64,000 nt of DNA from Corydoras sp. C115 (taxonomy: Eukaryota > Chordata > Actinopteri > Siluriformes > Callichthyidae), in the NCBI GenBank assembly GCA_019802505.1, contig JAFMOC010000026.1:2047501-2111500 (forward strand), written 5' to 3'. The translations under genes and the position numbers were made by a program. Each line of letters opens with the position of its first letter. Within the stretch, counting starts at the first letter, position 1. The notes under the pieces were generated by a model. It saw nothing but the letters and a program-made list of their open reading frames with translations, was not told the DNA's origin and did not search any database. Shown here one piece after another: positions 1 through 12,918 of this stretch.

Positions 1-1859
1 GTAAAATGTGGGAACAAAAAGACTAGGTTTATAGGAACTGAAACATGGAATCAAATTAGTATTTTTGAAACAATTACCCTAATTAGCAATGTTTTTGCAC
101 AGTTGATCTATTACTTTATTCATAATAACAATAATAGAATGACAATATTTTGCTAACCTCTGAGCCCATAATTGTCATATTAGCATGATAGGTTACCATG
201 TAAAGTCATGTAAATAAATGTTCAGAACTGATTTCCAGTCTTGTGCTACTGAGATTTTTTCAGATTCTTTAAATTATTTACAGTAGAATGTTAAAGATCT
301 AAAGTCTTCACAGTTGTTCAATAAAAATGATCCTTTATTCCATACCATGATGACCTATTTTGTATTTCAGACATAAAATTCTACATTTGCTTCTATTTTT
401 TTTAAATAAAATGTATCATTTGAATGGGTTAGTAAAACACATAAAATATATTTGTCCTTTTACATAACTGATAACTGGAATAACTGGATCAGTTATTCTT
501 GTCTAATTTTTGAAAAAAGTGAATCCTTATAAGAAGTAGTTTATTCTTTGATTTATTATGTGTTTAGTAGTTGTTAAGAGATGCCAAGTTGCCATCATAT
601 GATGGGAATACAAACATTTCTTTGGCTGTTCATTTTTTTATTACCTCTGTGTATAGGCATTCTCTTTTTTGTTCGCCTTTTCACACTCCTTACAAATAAT
701 TTCCATCTTAAGGTCCCATCATACAAAAGGAATGAGCATTGAATTTAACCTACTGTCCCTGTTTGGACTTGCAGTGGTTCCAACAAAATTGGATTGTAAA
801 TGAGAAAATCAATACCTTTGTGCTACCTTTTGAGATGAGATAAATATCTGCCACACAAAGCCCTTTATGACTAGATATGGTAAATTACATGTCTGTGGTG
901 ATATGCTATGTTTGGTTTAGCCAAACATATCACAGTGCTTTCTGGTTATAGATATATAGAATATATAGATATATAGAAACAGGGAGATATTTATCAAGCC
1001 AAAAAAAAAATGGATGAATGCACATCACATTTTACTCACATTTGGCACATTTAGTTAAAACTCATATTTTCAGTATTCAAGTAAATGTTTTCTTTTATTT
1101 TAACAGATTTATTTTACTGCAAAGTTATGTGCATGTATATTGATATTCTGTTCCCTTCATTACTGCAGTGTCAGAAATAGCATGCTGTTGTTAATACAGG
1201 TTTAACACACCAAAACTTTGCAAACAAATTTGCATTAGCAACAAATACTGTAATCTGTCATTCTAAACTGATATATTTATTTTTTATTCCTGTGCTAAAT
1301 ATATAGGAATGTCAATTACTTACCAGGGCTTTTGTAATTCATTGATTTTATTATGAATGCCTGAAGATGTCTTCAACAGAGCTTATTATAGTTAGGTAGA
1401 AAAACATCATGAAGAGGTTCCCAGACCATCGCAGGGCAGTAATGTCTGGTTTATATAATTAACATGTCATTTGACTGTGGGAGGACAGTGGAGAAAGTGG
1501 AAAATCATGCAAACACTGGATGCATGTTATGAAAATGAATTCTAGGACTTTATTTTTAAAATGTGAGAATGCATTGAGTCACTGGGCACTAACATCTGAA
1601 ATACTTTATTCATCCCAGTGCAAAATTGTTTAATTTTTGGAATGTTTAGCAAGTCACATACACTATCCTTGTAATAGTCAGATGTCCACATTGTGTGCAT
1701 GTGAATGAATATCTTATTTGATGATTGAAGTTTTCTTTCTTATAATAAACATGCAAACACTGATGAGCAACATTGCATCATGAAATTGTATGAAATTAGA
1801 AAACTTAAGCAGAAGCATAATTAACCAAAGAAACATCCTATTCTCTATGTATTGTTTAA
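1..1859. other. AT-rich spacer, nothing recognised
   Basis: No gene, clear repeat or signal seen. A segment near 1470-1500 (gactgtgggaggacagtgga) may be a decayed piece of the main SINE. Confidence 0.5.
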
Positions 1860-2120
1860 GGAGGTCTGGTCTGCTACAGTCATTAAACAAACCTGAAAGG
1901 CTTGTTTCCGCTGTTGCTTTTAGCCAGTGTGAATACCTGTAGACAGGTTGGTCACTGGACCCTGTTGTCCTGACACAGCCAGGTGAGTATCATTAACATC
2001 CACAGGAAATATGTCTCGTTAAGTTGAAGAGGCTTCTTTTAAAATGCGTAGGCCACGGAAAGATTACGACTTTCTCTTACCTGGCACATGGTGGAAAAGG
2101 TCTATTTTATCTACTGATTG
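1860..2120. other. Candidate conserved non-coding element
   Basis: A repeat-free, GC-richer patch with several CpGs (ggccacggaaagattacgac) in AT-rich DNA. One plus frame reads RRPRKDYDFLLPGTWWKR for a short stretch, but it has no splice sites that would make an exon and I recognise no family. More likely regulatory than coding. Confidence 0.25.
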
Positions 2121-4467
2121 CAGTTAAAAGTGAAAAAGTTGAGAGTCACTCAGTAACACTGTAAACCTGAAAAGACTAAGTATAATAAGTTTAATTGTGG
2201 TATTCATATTAAGGCATTATTTAATGGTAAATTGTTGTTTTATTTAAAGTTTATTTTTGACACATTTTGCAATTTTATTTTAGCATTGTTCTAGCCACAT
2301 GACAAAAATAGCTTAAATAAACTACAATAAAACACAATCATGTATTTTCTTAAATTTTTACCATCTGGACAGCATAGATATTTTCCCACATGAAGAGTAA
2401 CAAGTGATACAGTCAGGGGGAAATTAGTGTCTCTAATTTACCTGTATTCATATAAACCTGTATAAACTCCTAAATATTTTAAATATTAGGATCAAGGTCA
2501 TAATCTAAAGCATATTCTGTAAGATGTGAAAATTGTTGTGCATGTACTTGTAGAATAGGTGTGACTTTGCATGTTCTTATGCTAAAAGCTAATTGTCTGC
2601 AGACATCAATCCACAAAAGAATAGGGAAGGTTAACCAGCACCATAGTTAAGTAGATGCACCAGGCAACAACTGTCTCTAGAGGGCAGTGTGTAAACTGGG
2701 GTACACCTTTGGAAAGTGAGTTTATGATGGATCAGAATGTCATATTGTAAAATCAATTTATAATTAATTCCCACACCTTCATGAGACACACATTACAGCA
2801 TGCAGGTATCCAACCAATGGCAGTCTGTGGACTGCAAGCAGACCAAACAAAGACAGTTAAAAAAATTAGCTACACCACAAATAACTCAAACTTAACTTCA
2901 ATTAAATTAAATGCAACAGGTTGGAGAGAGTTAATAATAAAAATATATTAATTGCTGTAAGACTTAAACTGACATAAAGAGCAGTTTGTTTTAAATAATA
3001 CTTATTTAATTTATTTTAAATGTATTAATATATGAATCATTTGTACAAATGTGACATAATTTGTACATGATATCATATTCAATTAAAAAAAGTATATAAA
3101 CTCTTATACTAATATCCTACCATATCATACTGCATATAAAAATGATGGCTACAGAAAAAAGTTCAAAGCAGAAACGTGGTGTAATGTGTGATGTGAAAAC
3201 ATTTAATTCTACAATTTAATTTCATTTAAACTGAAGTATTACATTTTGTGAACAAATAAAGTGTAAAGGTTTAAAGTAAAGTGATCTATTTTTCTTACAG
3301 TGCTTTACACACAGAGGAATTTGTCCTCCACATTTAACCCATCCGTGCAGTGAAACACAAGTCACAAATACACACACTGTGTGAAGTGAGCACTTGTGCC
3401 TGGAGCGGTGGGCAGCCTTGTATATGGCACCTGTGGGGCAATTGGAGTTAGGTGCAAAAGGCACTTCAGCCATAGTACTTGATCCAGGTACTTGGACCAG
3501 GAATTTGGGTTGCCACATTTAAGAAATGAAAATAAGGGATTCCCACCATGGCTCCTCTGGGCCATGATCACCATGGGCCCAACTCCAATAGGGCTGGGTA
3601 CCCTCAACAATGATATGTTTATTTTATGCATTATTTTTTTAATTAAGGGCTTATCAAGAAATCAACTGGGCCAAAGTCAAAGCAAGCAAAGTCAATTATC
3701 AATCTTGGTGGTGCTAGATAATGTGTACATTACCCATATATTTCAAAATGCAAAGTATTTTGAACTTGATAAGGGAAAATACATCCTGATATTGCAGTAT
3801 TTTGGATGTAAAAGTAGTGATAAAATACACATTGGACCACTCCGCTTGTGAGAATGTGTCCTTCCATCAGCAGCTCCTTTCGGAAGCTCACAATGTCAGG
3901 CTGTGGCTTGGATCGAAACGTCTGTCTCCATGGTAACTGTCAGTGGCAGATGATTTTGCAAGGTGAGGTGAAGGAGTTTGTCGGTTTTTTCTGAGGTGGG
4001 TAAGACAGACAGGATCAATATACCACGAGGTAATAAAGTTCAGCACTGATTCCTGCTCATCCCTGCTTAATGCTGTGATTGTGGCTTGAGTTATTACAAA
4101 ATACCCATGTTTTATGACTGTGAAACGTGTGGCTTTACATGATTTATTTTCGTTGATTGAAAAGTGAGATGTGATTTATATGGTTCATATTGATCTTGTA
4201 CTGCTGTTTGTTTTGTCAATTGATTACACAATTAAAGCAACATGCTTCATTTATTGTACAACATTTATTTGATTGGTTGAAACATGCACATGGATCGTCA
4301 CATGAATAAAAGCAGGTGGACATATAATGTGTGATTTTAACCATTTACAAAGGGACTGACATGAGCAGGGCAAAAAAAAACATGAGCCATTATCAATTTT
4401 TTAAGACATATCCAGAATGTGTAATGTAATGAATTTTAAACCTAAAATTTAGTTGTAGGGCATAAAG
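2121..4467. other. Spacer; second candidate non-coding element at 3840-4110
   Basis: Mostly AT-rich sequence with no gene. Around 3840-4110 (ccttccatcagcagctcc, then ggatcgaaacgtctgtctcc) composition changes to GC-richer unique sequence, which could be a regulatory element. Open frames at 3222-3851 show no codon or family signal. Confidence 0.3.
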
Positions 4468-4735
4468 TTGGCTTAGTGGTTAGCACTTTCGCCTCTCAGC
4501 ACTGGAGGTCCAGGTTCAAATCTGGCTAGAGTTTCCATGTTCTACCCATCAGGGTGGATTTCTTCCAGGTTTTCCAGTTTTATAGATTCAGGGTAAATTA
4601 AATACTGTAAATTACCCCATTTAGTGTGTGTTTGTGTGTGTGTCTGTGTGAGTGAGTGAGTGCCCAGCAATAGATTGGCACCTTGTCTTCGTTGTATCAG
4701 CACCCGAAACTTTCTCCCATGGATGAAACTTTCTC
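4468..4735 (+). repeat. tRNA-derived SINE, old degenerate copy
   Basis: The head carries A-box-like ggcttagtggttagcac and B-box-like ggttcaaatct, followed by the family body (gtttccatgttct, then gtgtgagtgagtgag, then cccagcaatagattggcacc). It is strongly diverged and no clean target duplication or tail remains, so it is one of the older copies. Confidence 0.85.
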
Positions 4736-7700
4736 TATTATTCTCTACACAGTTTCTGTTTTGTATCTAAGTTAGTATTTAAAGATGGGTTTGGCGTAAA
4801 ATTCGAGAAAAAGTCTATATATATGTCTATATAACAATATTTTAAGTTATTTATAATTAAGAAGTAGTATCTGTTTCATGCCCTATCATACTAATGTGGT
4901 CTGTGCAAAAATGATTAATCCAGTTGAAACAGGACAAGGCTTTCTTCAAAACCAGAAATGCTTAATTGTGTTAATAGTATTTGTATTTTGAAGCATAGTA
5001 TTGTATTTATTGGTTCATTCATTTTTATGCTTTCTTTTCTAGTTCCATCTTTGACATAGCAAATGGGCCAAAGAGTTTCTGACCTCTGCAGATTAAAATA
5101 ATGCTTGTGCGATAATTATGAGAAACAAGGAAAGCAGATTATAGGCGAAAGAGGAATGCTAGAAATTCACTCATGTCAGTATAAAGCTGTTGTGCTAAGC
5201 TTTTATCGTCTGACACTTGTCCTTTGTTAACATTACTTTTGACTAAACATTAAGTTTAGTCAATGATGCGTACCAATGACACGTAAACAAGTAACCACTC
5301 ATTCAGAGAAATAAAGTAATTACATTTACATTACATTTAGTTATTTAGCAGACAAGACAAGTACTTATTTTCTTCATATGGGGTTTTAATAAAGATGTTA
5401 AATATAGCCCACATTTTAAACCACATTTTAAGTTAATAATAGCACATAACAAGTGTAGGAATTTTTGTCACTTTATATGTCTGTACTTAGGTAGGTACTT
5501 AGCTAATCAATTAAAACATGTAAAAAATATTTTTTACACATGTGTTCTCACATGTGTTCTCACATGTGTAAGCATTGTTTGTAAAATTAGAGCACCTAAA
5601 AACTAAATTAGAGCATGGGTTACGTATGAGAACTAATAATAAATTTTGCACATCAATAAAGTTTAGCTGTCACTGCTGTGTGAAGCTGTTTTTGACTTTT
5701 GACTGTTTGACAATGTTTGAATTAAATGTGTTTATGGTATGACAGTGTACTTCTGTCACTGTAAGTAATGGCGTTATTCTATTGTAAAATTTGTTCTTAT
5801 AAGCAAAGTTTGCAAGGTATATTTTATTTAAATAAATTAGTTTTTTTCCACTGTATATGGACTATTTAGTTTTTAGTATTTAAACACTACTTTTTCAAAT
5901 TATTGCTGAGCTTCATGTTTTTATTTATAGTAAATGCCTGACAACAATATAAAAACACATTTTCAGCAGTTTTGTACTTTTGTGTTGTCACTGTTTGGGA
6001 AAAAAGCAGCATGATTGCTACATCATAGTATGATGTGTTCTTACTTCTTCAAGTTTAATTTTAACTCAGAACTGTAATGTCTCAAGGCTTTCTGTATGGC
6101 TATTTAATGCACATGCGTCCTTGTGTCCTGCTTGATTACAAGACAACTTCAAACCTATGTTTGGTGACTTTGTGTTTGAGAGAATTTAAATATAAAAATT
6201 ATATTTAAGTAACTTTATTGTGTCTTTTTAAACAATTTTGCTTTCTAAAATGATCAAGAATAAAGAGTGAATATGTGATAATGGGCTATGCATTTGTATA
6301 GAATTAAACTAATACCTTCCAACATAATTTTCAGAAGATTGTGAACTGTACTTGTGCAGTAAAACTATTTAATTTTAAAGTAAACTGTAAACAGGCAAGT
6401 GTTATTATTTTATAATTAAAAAAAAAAAAAAAAGGCGTCCAAACACGTGAAAAGAAGGTTGTAAAAAAACAGTTCAGTATGCTTTAAAATACAGTGGAAA
6501 TACTTCACAAGAGAGCATGACCAACACCAGGAATAAAACAGTCGAGAACAGGTCAGAGTCTTTACTTAGGTGATATGAGCTCCTAGAAGATTCTGGGAGA
6601 TGTAGTCCACCAGATCAGAGTTCTGAGTGTTTGGAACTACAGAGCTAAAAGAGATGTGACATCCACACATCTGTAAAGGCAGCATCAGTACTCATTTATG
6701 ATGACGGATGTTTCATCAGGACAAACTGCTGGTGCCAACATATGGGAAATATATAGGTATTTTCTAAAATATTTAGGGGTTTATTTAAAATATTATAAAA
6801 ATGGATCATTATTGTAACATAAGGACAGAAAACACTACATTAGCTTAATTTAGCTGGTAAGTAAGCATATTGTGGCTTGGACAAACAATCCAGATGGAGT
6901 CGGGAATCCATTTTTACGAATCAACTATTTATTTGAGTGCACACGTAAGACACACCTTCCATTCAAAAAACCCAGCACAACCATGTCACCGTTTATATGC
7001 CGTTCTCCGAATGCATGCCAGGAAACTCTCTGATGCACATCCCCATTGGTGGGCACAGTGTCAACTGTCCCTTTGGTGCCAAAACTTGGCGTTCCCTTGT
7101 GACCGTGTGGTGCCAAAGTATGTGGACAAAAAATATTTTTGCAACAAAAATGAAATAAGTTTACATAATGGAATAATTTTATGTTTTATTTTGTATTCAG
7201 GTCTAGTCATGTTTTGGATAAAGTATTTGCTATTTCTACATATGAAGTTTGAGGTTCTTAAATTTTTCGTGTGTCTTAGCTTGTAAAAAAAATTTCTTAA
7301 CAGTTACAATGGCAAATTGTACAAAAGAAATCCTTGCACAAAGCTCCTTAAGACATGATCAGACCAAAATGGTGCCACTGTGAGTTGGCTGAGCAAACAA
7401 AAATTTCAGCCAGGTGATCACACTAAAATGTGTGTGTGCATGTAAGTTTTAAGACAACACATAGCACATACTTTATTGCAATATCCTTTAGTTGTATACT
7501 TTAGTTGTTCCTATTTTGTGGCATGATTTGTGTAATGATTAGTATCTAGCAGCACAAAATATTTAGAGTAGCAACCAGCCTGAAGAGAAAAGTAAAGCAG
7601 GGCTGGCTGGCCTCTTTCTGCACAAAGGTTACAATAGGATTTTTTAGGATATTCATACAGGAATTAGCACTAATACTTGCTTACCACAGTCTAATAAGAT

Positions 7701-8111
7701 TTATTCCTATTTCATAATCTTTTTTTAACCACATTTTCCTACAGCAGCTAAAAAATAGCTTAAACTGGCCAACCTTTCACCTCAAACACAAATCTTGATA
7801 TATGACATTTACAGCTGTAAAAATAGCAATCAACAATATTATTAATTTATTTATCTGCTTATCCTGATTAGGATTACAAGGAGTATGGTAGCCCAACACA
7901 GAATTTAGAGGATAAAATGCAGAAAAAAAACCATGGTCATGACTATATCCTGATCAACAAGCAGGGGAGACAGTCAATCACCAATGTACAACAATGCCTT
8001 AGTGTAGACTGACTCTGATCATCTTGTGATATCTCATGTGTGCAGCCAAAAATTGTGAAGCAATGATACGATTAAACAATTGAATTTGATATGTTTTATT
8101 GTTTCTTGCAT

Positions 8112-8148
<37 letters not shown>

Positions 8149-8889
8149 TTCACCACTGCTAAATGTTGGACTGATCTTCCCAACTGTGTCCGTAAGTAAT
8201 TATAAGCATCTCTTCCACAAACACTTGATATAAAATATAATAATAATAAATAAACAAAATCGGATAATGATCAGGCTTGATTATACTACAATGTGACTCG
8301 TTCCTCCTTAACTACTGACGTGTTGCTCTCTCATTTGTACAAAGCTGCTAAGTTGTAAGTTGCTACAGATAAAATGTAGTGTAAATATAAATGTGTCTAC
8401 TAAATAACTAACTGTAAATGTAATATGTAGGGGGTGTTTATCACGCCATTATAATTGTGTGACCAGTAACAGTATGTTTTGCATTTTTAAAAGAAAAAAG
8501 TCCTTTTTTGTTGTTAAGGGAAAGCTTAAATGTTGAAGGAAAAAAAGTCATTTACTTTGTTTATGTTAATGTATTACATTGATCAAGTCATATTTATAAC
8601 TGTATTAGTATCATAATTGGTCTCAATATACAAGACTTTAATAAATATTAATTCTAGACATTTGAAGGACGGGCAATGTCAGTCTCATGCAGAGTAACGA
8701 ATTTGCTACCATTCTTTTAGGCTTGCTGATTGATGTAGATTTCAAGCACACACATACTGTAAGTGATTTGGAGCGGCAGTGCCAAGCAGCATACATTTCT
8801 GGCAGCAGTGGTGCCACAGGGCCCCATAAAATATGAATCAGACCCACACGGTCAATAACTTGTCAGGTGCTAATAAGTGGCGTCATATT
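4736..8889. other. AT-rich spacer, nothing recognised
   Basis: Contains an A-run at 6418-6433, a TA array (8119-8146) and a short piece of a widespread fish repeat near 5320-5350 (tacatttacattacattt). No coding exon with splice sites and family signal was found. Confidence 0.5.
8119..8146. repeat. (TA)n microsatellite
   Basis: Fourteen TA units in AT-rich spacer. Confidence 0.9.
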
Positions 8890-9380
8890 TCCTTGATATG
8901 TGGAACGTTCCATCATTCAGAGTGGTCTGAGATTTACTGAAAATCCATCATCGGAACGAGAGTGTGAGGTAATGCAGCACTTAGTAAATGAAGCCAAAAA
9001 ACCAAAGTCTCCTATTAAAATTTATGATTGGAGTTTGATTTGCTGGAGATGCATCACCTTTGGATTCAATCTGATCCCATATTGAGTGCATCTCTGCAAC
9101 CTGAATTTGGAAAACTGAATGCTTTATTTTGCACTTTGCCCACAGTACATCATTGTCTCGGGCATCCAAGTGGTCACGGTGGTATCAAAAAAATGACCTT
9201 GTTTGCCCATTGTTCATTAATGTCAAATGGCACTAAAACATCACATCACTGCTGTTGCAGCTGTTTACATAATAAATGATGATAAGATATGACATGCCAT
9301 CTTTGCCACATTCTAAATGTATTACCTGAGTCTCATTGAAGATTTATATGCATGCTTGTCCTCAAATGAGATCAAGATCA
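8890..9380. other. Candidate conserved non-coding element
   Basis: About 490 bases of unique, low-repeat sequence with homeodomain- and SOX-like words, for example tcattaatgtcaaatggc near 9216, ttggattcaatctgatccc near 9059 and taaatgatgataagatatg near 9273. Overlapping short open frames on both strands show no shared family signal. Texture differs from the slipped AT-rich spacer around it. Confidence 0.3.
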
Positions 9381-9749
9381 AAAGTGTCCCTTTGATCTTT
9401 GAAAGAGGTCTAATACGTAACTTTTTACGACGTTGCTTAATTAGACAATAATCCGCTCAGTCGTTTGACTCGTCCCATTACTCATATAAATGGTTTTTTC
9501 CACCTCTGTCCACAAGTCACCTTTAGAAAAGTCTATTTCCAGTAATACAAAAAATAATGCAGATTTCCTACAAAAATCATGTTGTTAAAATTTTTAACTT
9601 TAAAACAAAAATGTAGCAAATCATCAAATCAATTTTTTTATTACATTATTTTATAAAAAGTAGCACCAAATAAAATGCATCAAACTGTATTTTACTTTTA
9701 ATTACATCCTGGATTCACAAGTAATTGTTTGGGTGTGTGTGGTCAATTG

Positions 9750-9938
9750 AATTCTCCAAATTTCCCCATATAGAGTGTGTTTGTGTGTGTCTGTGTGAGT
9801 GAGTGTGTGCCCAGCGATAGATTGGCGCCCTGTCATGGGTGTATCTGCCCAGCGCCTGAAACATTTTCCCCTGAATGGGCATATGGAACCCCCCCGCGAC
9901 CCTAGTAGAGGATCAAGCGGAAGATAATGGATGGATAA
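9750..9938 (+). repeat. SINE, 5'-truncated, ATGG-tailed
   Basis: Only the 3' half is present, from tcaattgaattctcc through cccagcgatagattggcgcc to a tail of ggatgga. The tRNA-like head is missing, as expected of incomplete reverse transcription. Confidence 0.9.
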
Positions 9939-10280
9939 AAATAGAATTTGAATCAATTTTATTGTTTCTTGCATTGTGGTCCAACTTGAACTTTATTTAA
10001 ATTGGGATGCAGTGATATAATTATGGTTCATGAGGTTCATCAATCAAATCAAAATTATATCTAAAAAACAATCTGAAACTGGGAGGTAAAAATGGAAACA
10101 GCCATGGACATTAACACTACTAAGCATGTTACTGACACATAATGAGTGGCGTAAGGCTCCAACATCCTCTGTGACCCTAGTAAGGATGAGAGGCTTAAAA
10201 ATATATGCACATCCAGTCAAAAGTATGGACATACCTGCTTCTTGCTAACTTTATTTTATCTACCATATAGCTGAACTTGG

Positions 10281-10634
10281 GGTGGCACGGTGGCTTAGTG
10301 GTTAGCACGTTCGCCTCTCAGCACTAGGGATTCCCGGTTCGAATCCCCATCTGGGTGGAGTTTCCATGTTCTCCCTGTGTCCGCGTGGGTTCCTCCGGGT
10401 TCTCCAGTTTCCTCCCACAGTCCAAAAAACATGGATCAAGTCAATCGAGTTCTCCAAATTGCCCCCTATAGAGTGTGTTTGTGTGAGTGAGTGTGTGCCC
10501 AGCGATAGATTGGCGCCCTGTCCTGGGTGTATCTGCCCAGCGCCCAAACCATTCTCCCCTGGATGGGCATGGGGAACCCCCCCACGACCATAATATAGAA
10601 TAAAGCGGAAGATAATGAATGAATGAATGAATGA
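10281..10634 (+). repeat. SINE, full length, with 16-bp target duplication
   Basis: Starts ggtggcacggtggcttagtg and ends in (TGAA)n. It is flanked by atatagctgaacttgg at 10265-10280 and atatagttgaacttgg at 10635-10650, a 16-base target-site duplication with one mismatch. This is the clearest evidence here that the element moves by target-primed reverse transcription. Confidence 0.95.
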
Positions 10635-11295
10635 ATATAGTTGAACTTGGTAGTTTTACAATTACAGATTCTAATACATCTGTTTTATATCTATTTTTTG
10701 CTAGTCCCCTGTTGGTTCCCAGTACTTTTAAGGTGAAAAGCCAGTCTATTGCAAAGAATACAAATAAATGTTTAATAATGTCCATTACATGTTCAATTTA
10801 CTAACAGCAGTTCACCTACTTTTTTTGTTGGTATAAAGACTGGTCTTGCCACTGAGTTTAATTGTATTAAAAAGGAGACACACTATATTACATGTCAAAT
10901 AAATGGGCAGTTATGAATGGGAAGGTGTCCTTACATTTTTGTACTCTTTTTACCCATTTGGCATAACAAATTAACTTCCCATATAATTCATTACAGCTGT
11001 AAAAAAAAAAAAAAAATTACTTGCTCCAACATCTTCAGCTGTCTTTCATATGTCTTAAAAAATAAATGGAGATGATGACAAAGATTTACAGTAATATTCA
11101 CATTTAGAATTTAGCTTGTTGCATCCTAACTCAACTTATATTATTCTTTTTGCAAAATGTTAAAATACACTGTAAAATTGCTTACACACTTCAAAATGGG
11201 AAGGAAGTGATGGTCAGGTGTCTACATTATTTTGGTTATATGCCTTAGTCTACTGTTTTGTAACTTATGATACACAGTATACTTACCACATTATA

Positions 11296-12918
11296 CAGTT
11301 GTGATCAAATTTATTCAACCCCCACTGAAATAAAGTGTTTTGGCCAGTTTGACATTGATTTGGATCATTTCAGTCATCTTATTTACAATTATATCAAAGA
11401 GGCACTTATAAATTAGACAAATATAACATAATATTTATGATGGAATAACCACAAATGTCTTTACTGTGCTCACATCATTATCAGTTTTATTCAACCCCCT
11501 AGTGACATTATTTTTTAGTACTTAGTACAACATCCTTTTCCAGTTATGACAGCTTTCAAGCGTGAAGCATAGCTTTACACAAGTGTCTTGCAGCGACCTA
11601 TGGGTATCTTAGCCCATTCTTCATGGGCAAAAGCCTCCAGTTCAGTCACATTCTTAGGCTTGCGCACTGCAACTGCCTTCTTTAGGTCCCACCAGAGGTT
11701 CTCAATTGGATTTAAGTCTGGTGATTGCGATGGCCACTCTAGAATGTTCCAGCCTTTCATGTTCAACCATGCTCTAGTGGACTTGGATGTGTGCTTCGGA
11801 TCATTGTCCTGTTGGAAGGTCCAACGTCTCCCAAGCCGCAGGTTTGTGACTGACTCCATCACATTTTCCTCCAAGATCTCCTGGTACTGAAGGGAATTCA
11901 TGGTACCCTGCACACGTTGAAGCTTTCCTGTACCATTAGAAGCAAAACAGCCCCAAAGCATAATTGACCCCCCGCCATGCTTCACAGTAGGCAAGGTGTT
12001 CTTTTGTTCATAAGCCTGGTTCTTCCTCCTCCAAACATAGCGCTGGTCCATTGTCCCAAACAGTTCTAATTTAGTTTCATCTGACCACAGTACACTGTCC
12101 CAAAACCTTTGTGGCTTGTCCACATGACTTTTGGCATACTGCAGTCGACTTTTCTTGTTCTTTGGAGTCAGCAAGGGGGTGCGCCTGGGAGTTCTGGCAT
12201 GGAGGTCTTCGTTTATGCAGTGCGCGCCTTATTGTCTGAGCTGAAACTTCAGTGCCCACATCTGACAGGTCTTTTTTTCAGTTCCTTAGCAGTCACGCGG
12301 GGATTTTTCTCCACATTACGCTTCAGGTAGCGCACAGCAGTCGCGGTCAGGATCTTCTTTCTGCCACGACCAGGTAACGTTTCCACTGTGCCCTTTAACT
12401 TGAACTTGCGAATGATACTTCCGATAGTGTCTCTTGGAATATTTAACAACTTCGCAATCTTTTTATATCCATTGCCATTCTTGTGAAGAGCAATAACCTC
12501 TTCTCTTGTCTTCTGGGACCATTCTCTTGCCTTCACCATGCTTGTAAACACACCAGTAGATGTCTAGAAGGAGCTGAGTATTTTTTCAGTCCTTTTAAAT
12601 CTGCCTAATTGGTGCTTATCATGCTTGATTGCTGCTCGTTGACATCCACAGGTGTTTTCAATACCTGATTGAAAACACTGGAATGAACCTCTGTTCTTAT
12701 GAGTGGTAGTTGTAAAGGGGTTGAATAATTGTGTCAATGAAGAAATCACAAAAAGGCCATTTAATACTTTATGACAAAAACAATTGATGCTATCTTAGTT
12801 GCATTTAGTTCTTTAACAAGTCCTTGTAAGATTTCATTATGAACACAATTACAAATGTGCACTGAATTCCATAAAACCCTTCGCAGCATTGGGGGTTGAA
12901 TAAATTTGATCACAACTG
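11296..12918 (-). mobile_element. Tc1-like DNA transposon, full length but inactivated
   Basis: The element has terminal inverted repeats beginning cagttgtgatcaaatttatt at both ends, about 30 bases each and almost identical. Both sides are flanked by the target dinucleotide TA (11294-11295 and 12919-12920). The total is 1,623 bases. The transposase is on the minus strand (see separate entry). Both ends and the target duplication are intact, so it was inserted by normal cut-and-paste transposition, and the low divergence between the ends suggests a moderately recent copy. Confidence 0.95.
11578..12539 (-). pseudogene. Tc1-like transposase, broken by two frameshifts
   Basis: It starts at MVKAREWSQKTREEV (ATG ending at 12539). 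A paired helix-turn-helix DNA-binding region comes first (KKIAKLLNIPRDTIGSIIRK). The DD34E catalytic core follows: first Asp in LWSDETKLELFG, second Asp in QQDNDPKHT, Glu in SPDLNPIENLW. The reading frame breaks near 12268 (at a run of seven T) and again near 12205, so three consecutive frames are needed to follow the protein. All three catalytic acids are still present, so inactivity comes only from the frameshifts. It runs to within a few hundred bases of the left inverted repeat, as usual for the family. Confidence 0.92.

Noticed and set aside
10281..10350. tRNA gene suggested by A and B boxes (ggcttagtggttagcac and ggttcgaatcc)
   Set aside because: The same boxes recur in about twenty copies with a common 350-base body, tails and target duplications. 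They are SINE heads, not tRNA genes.
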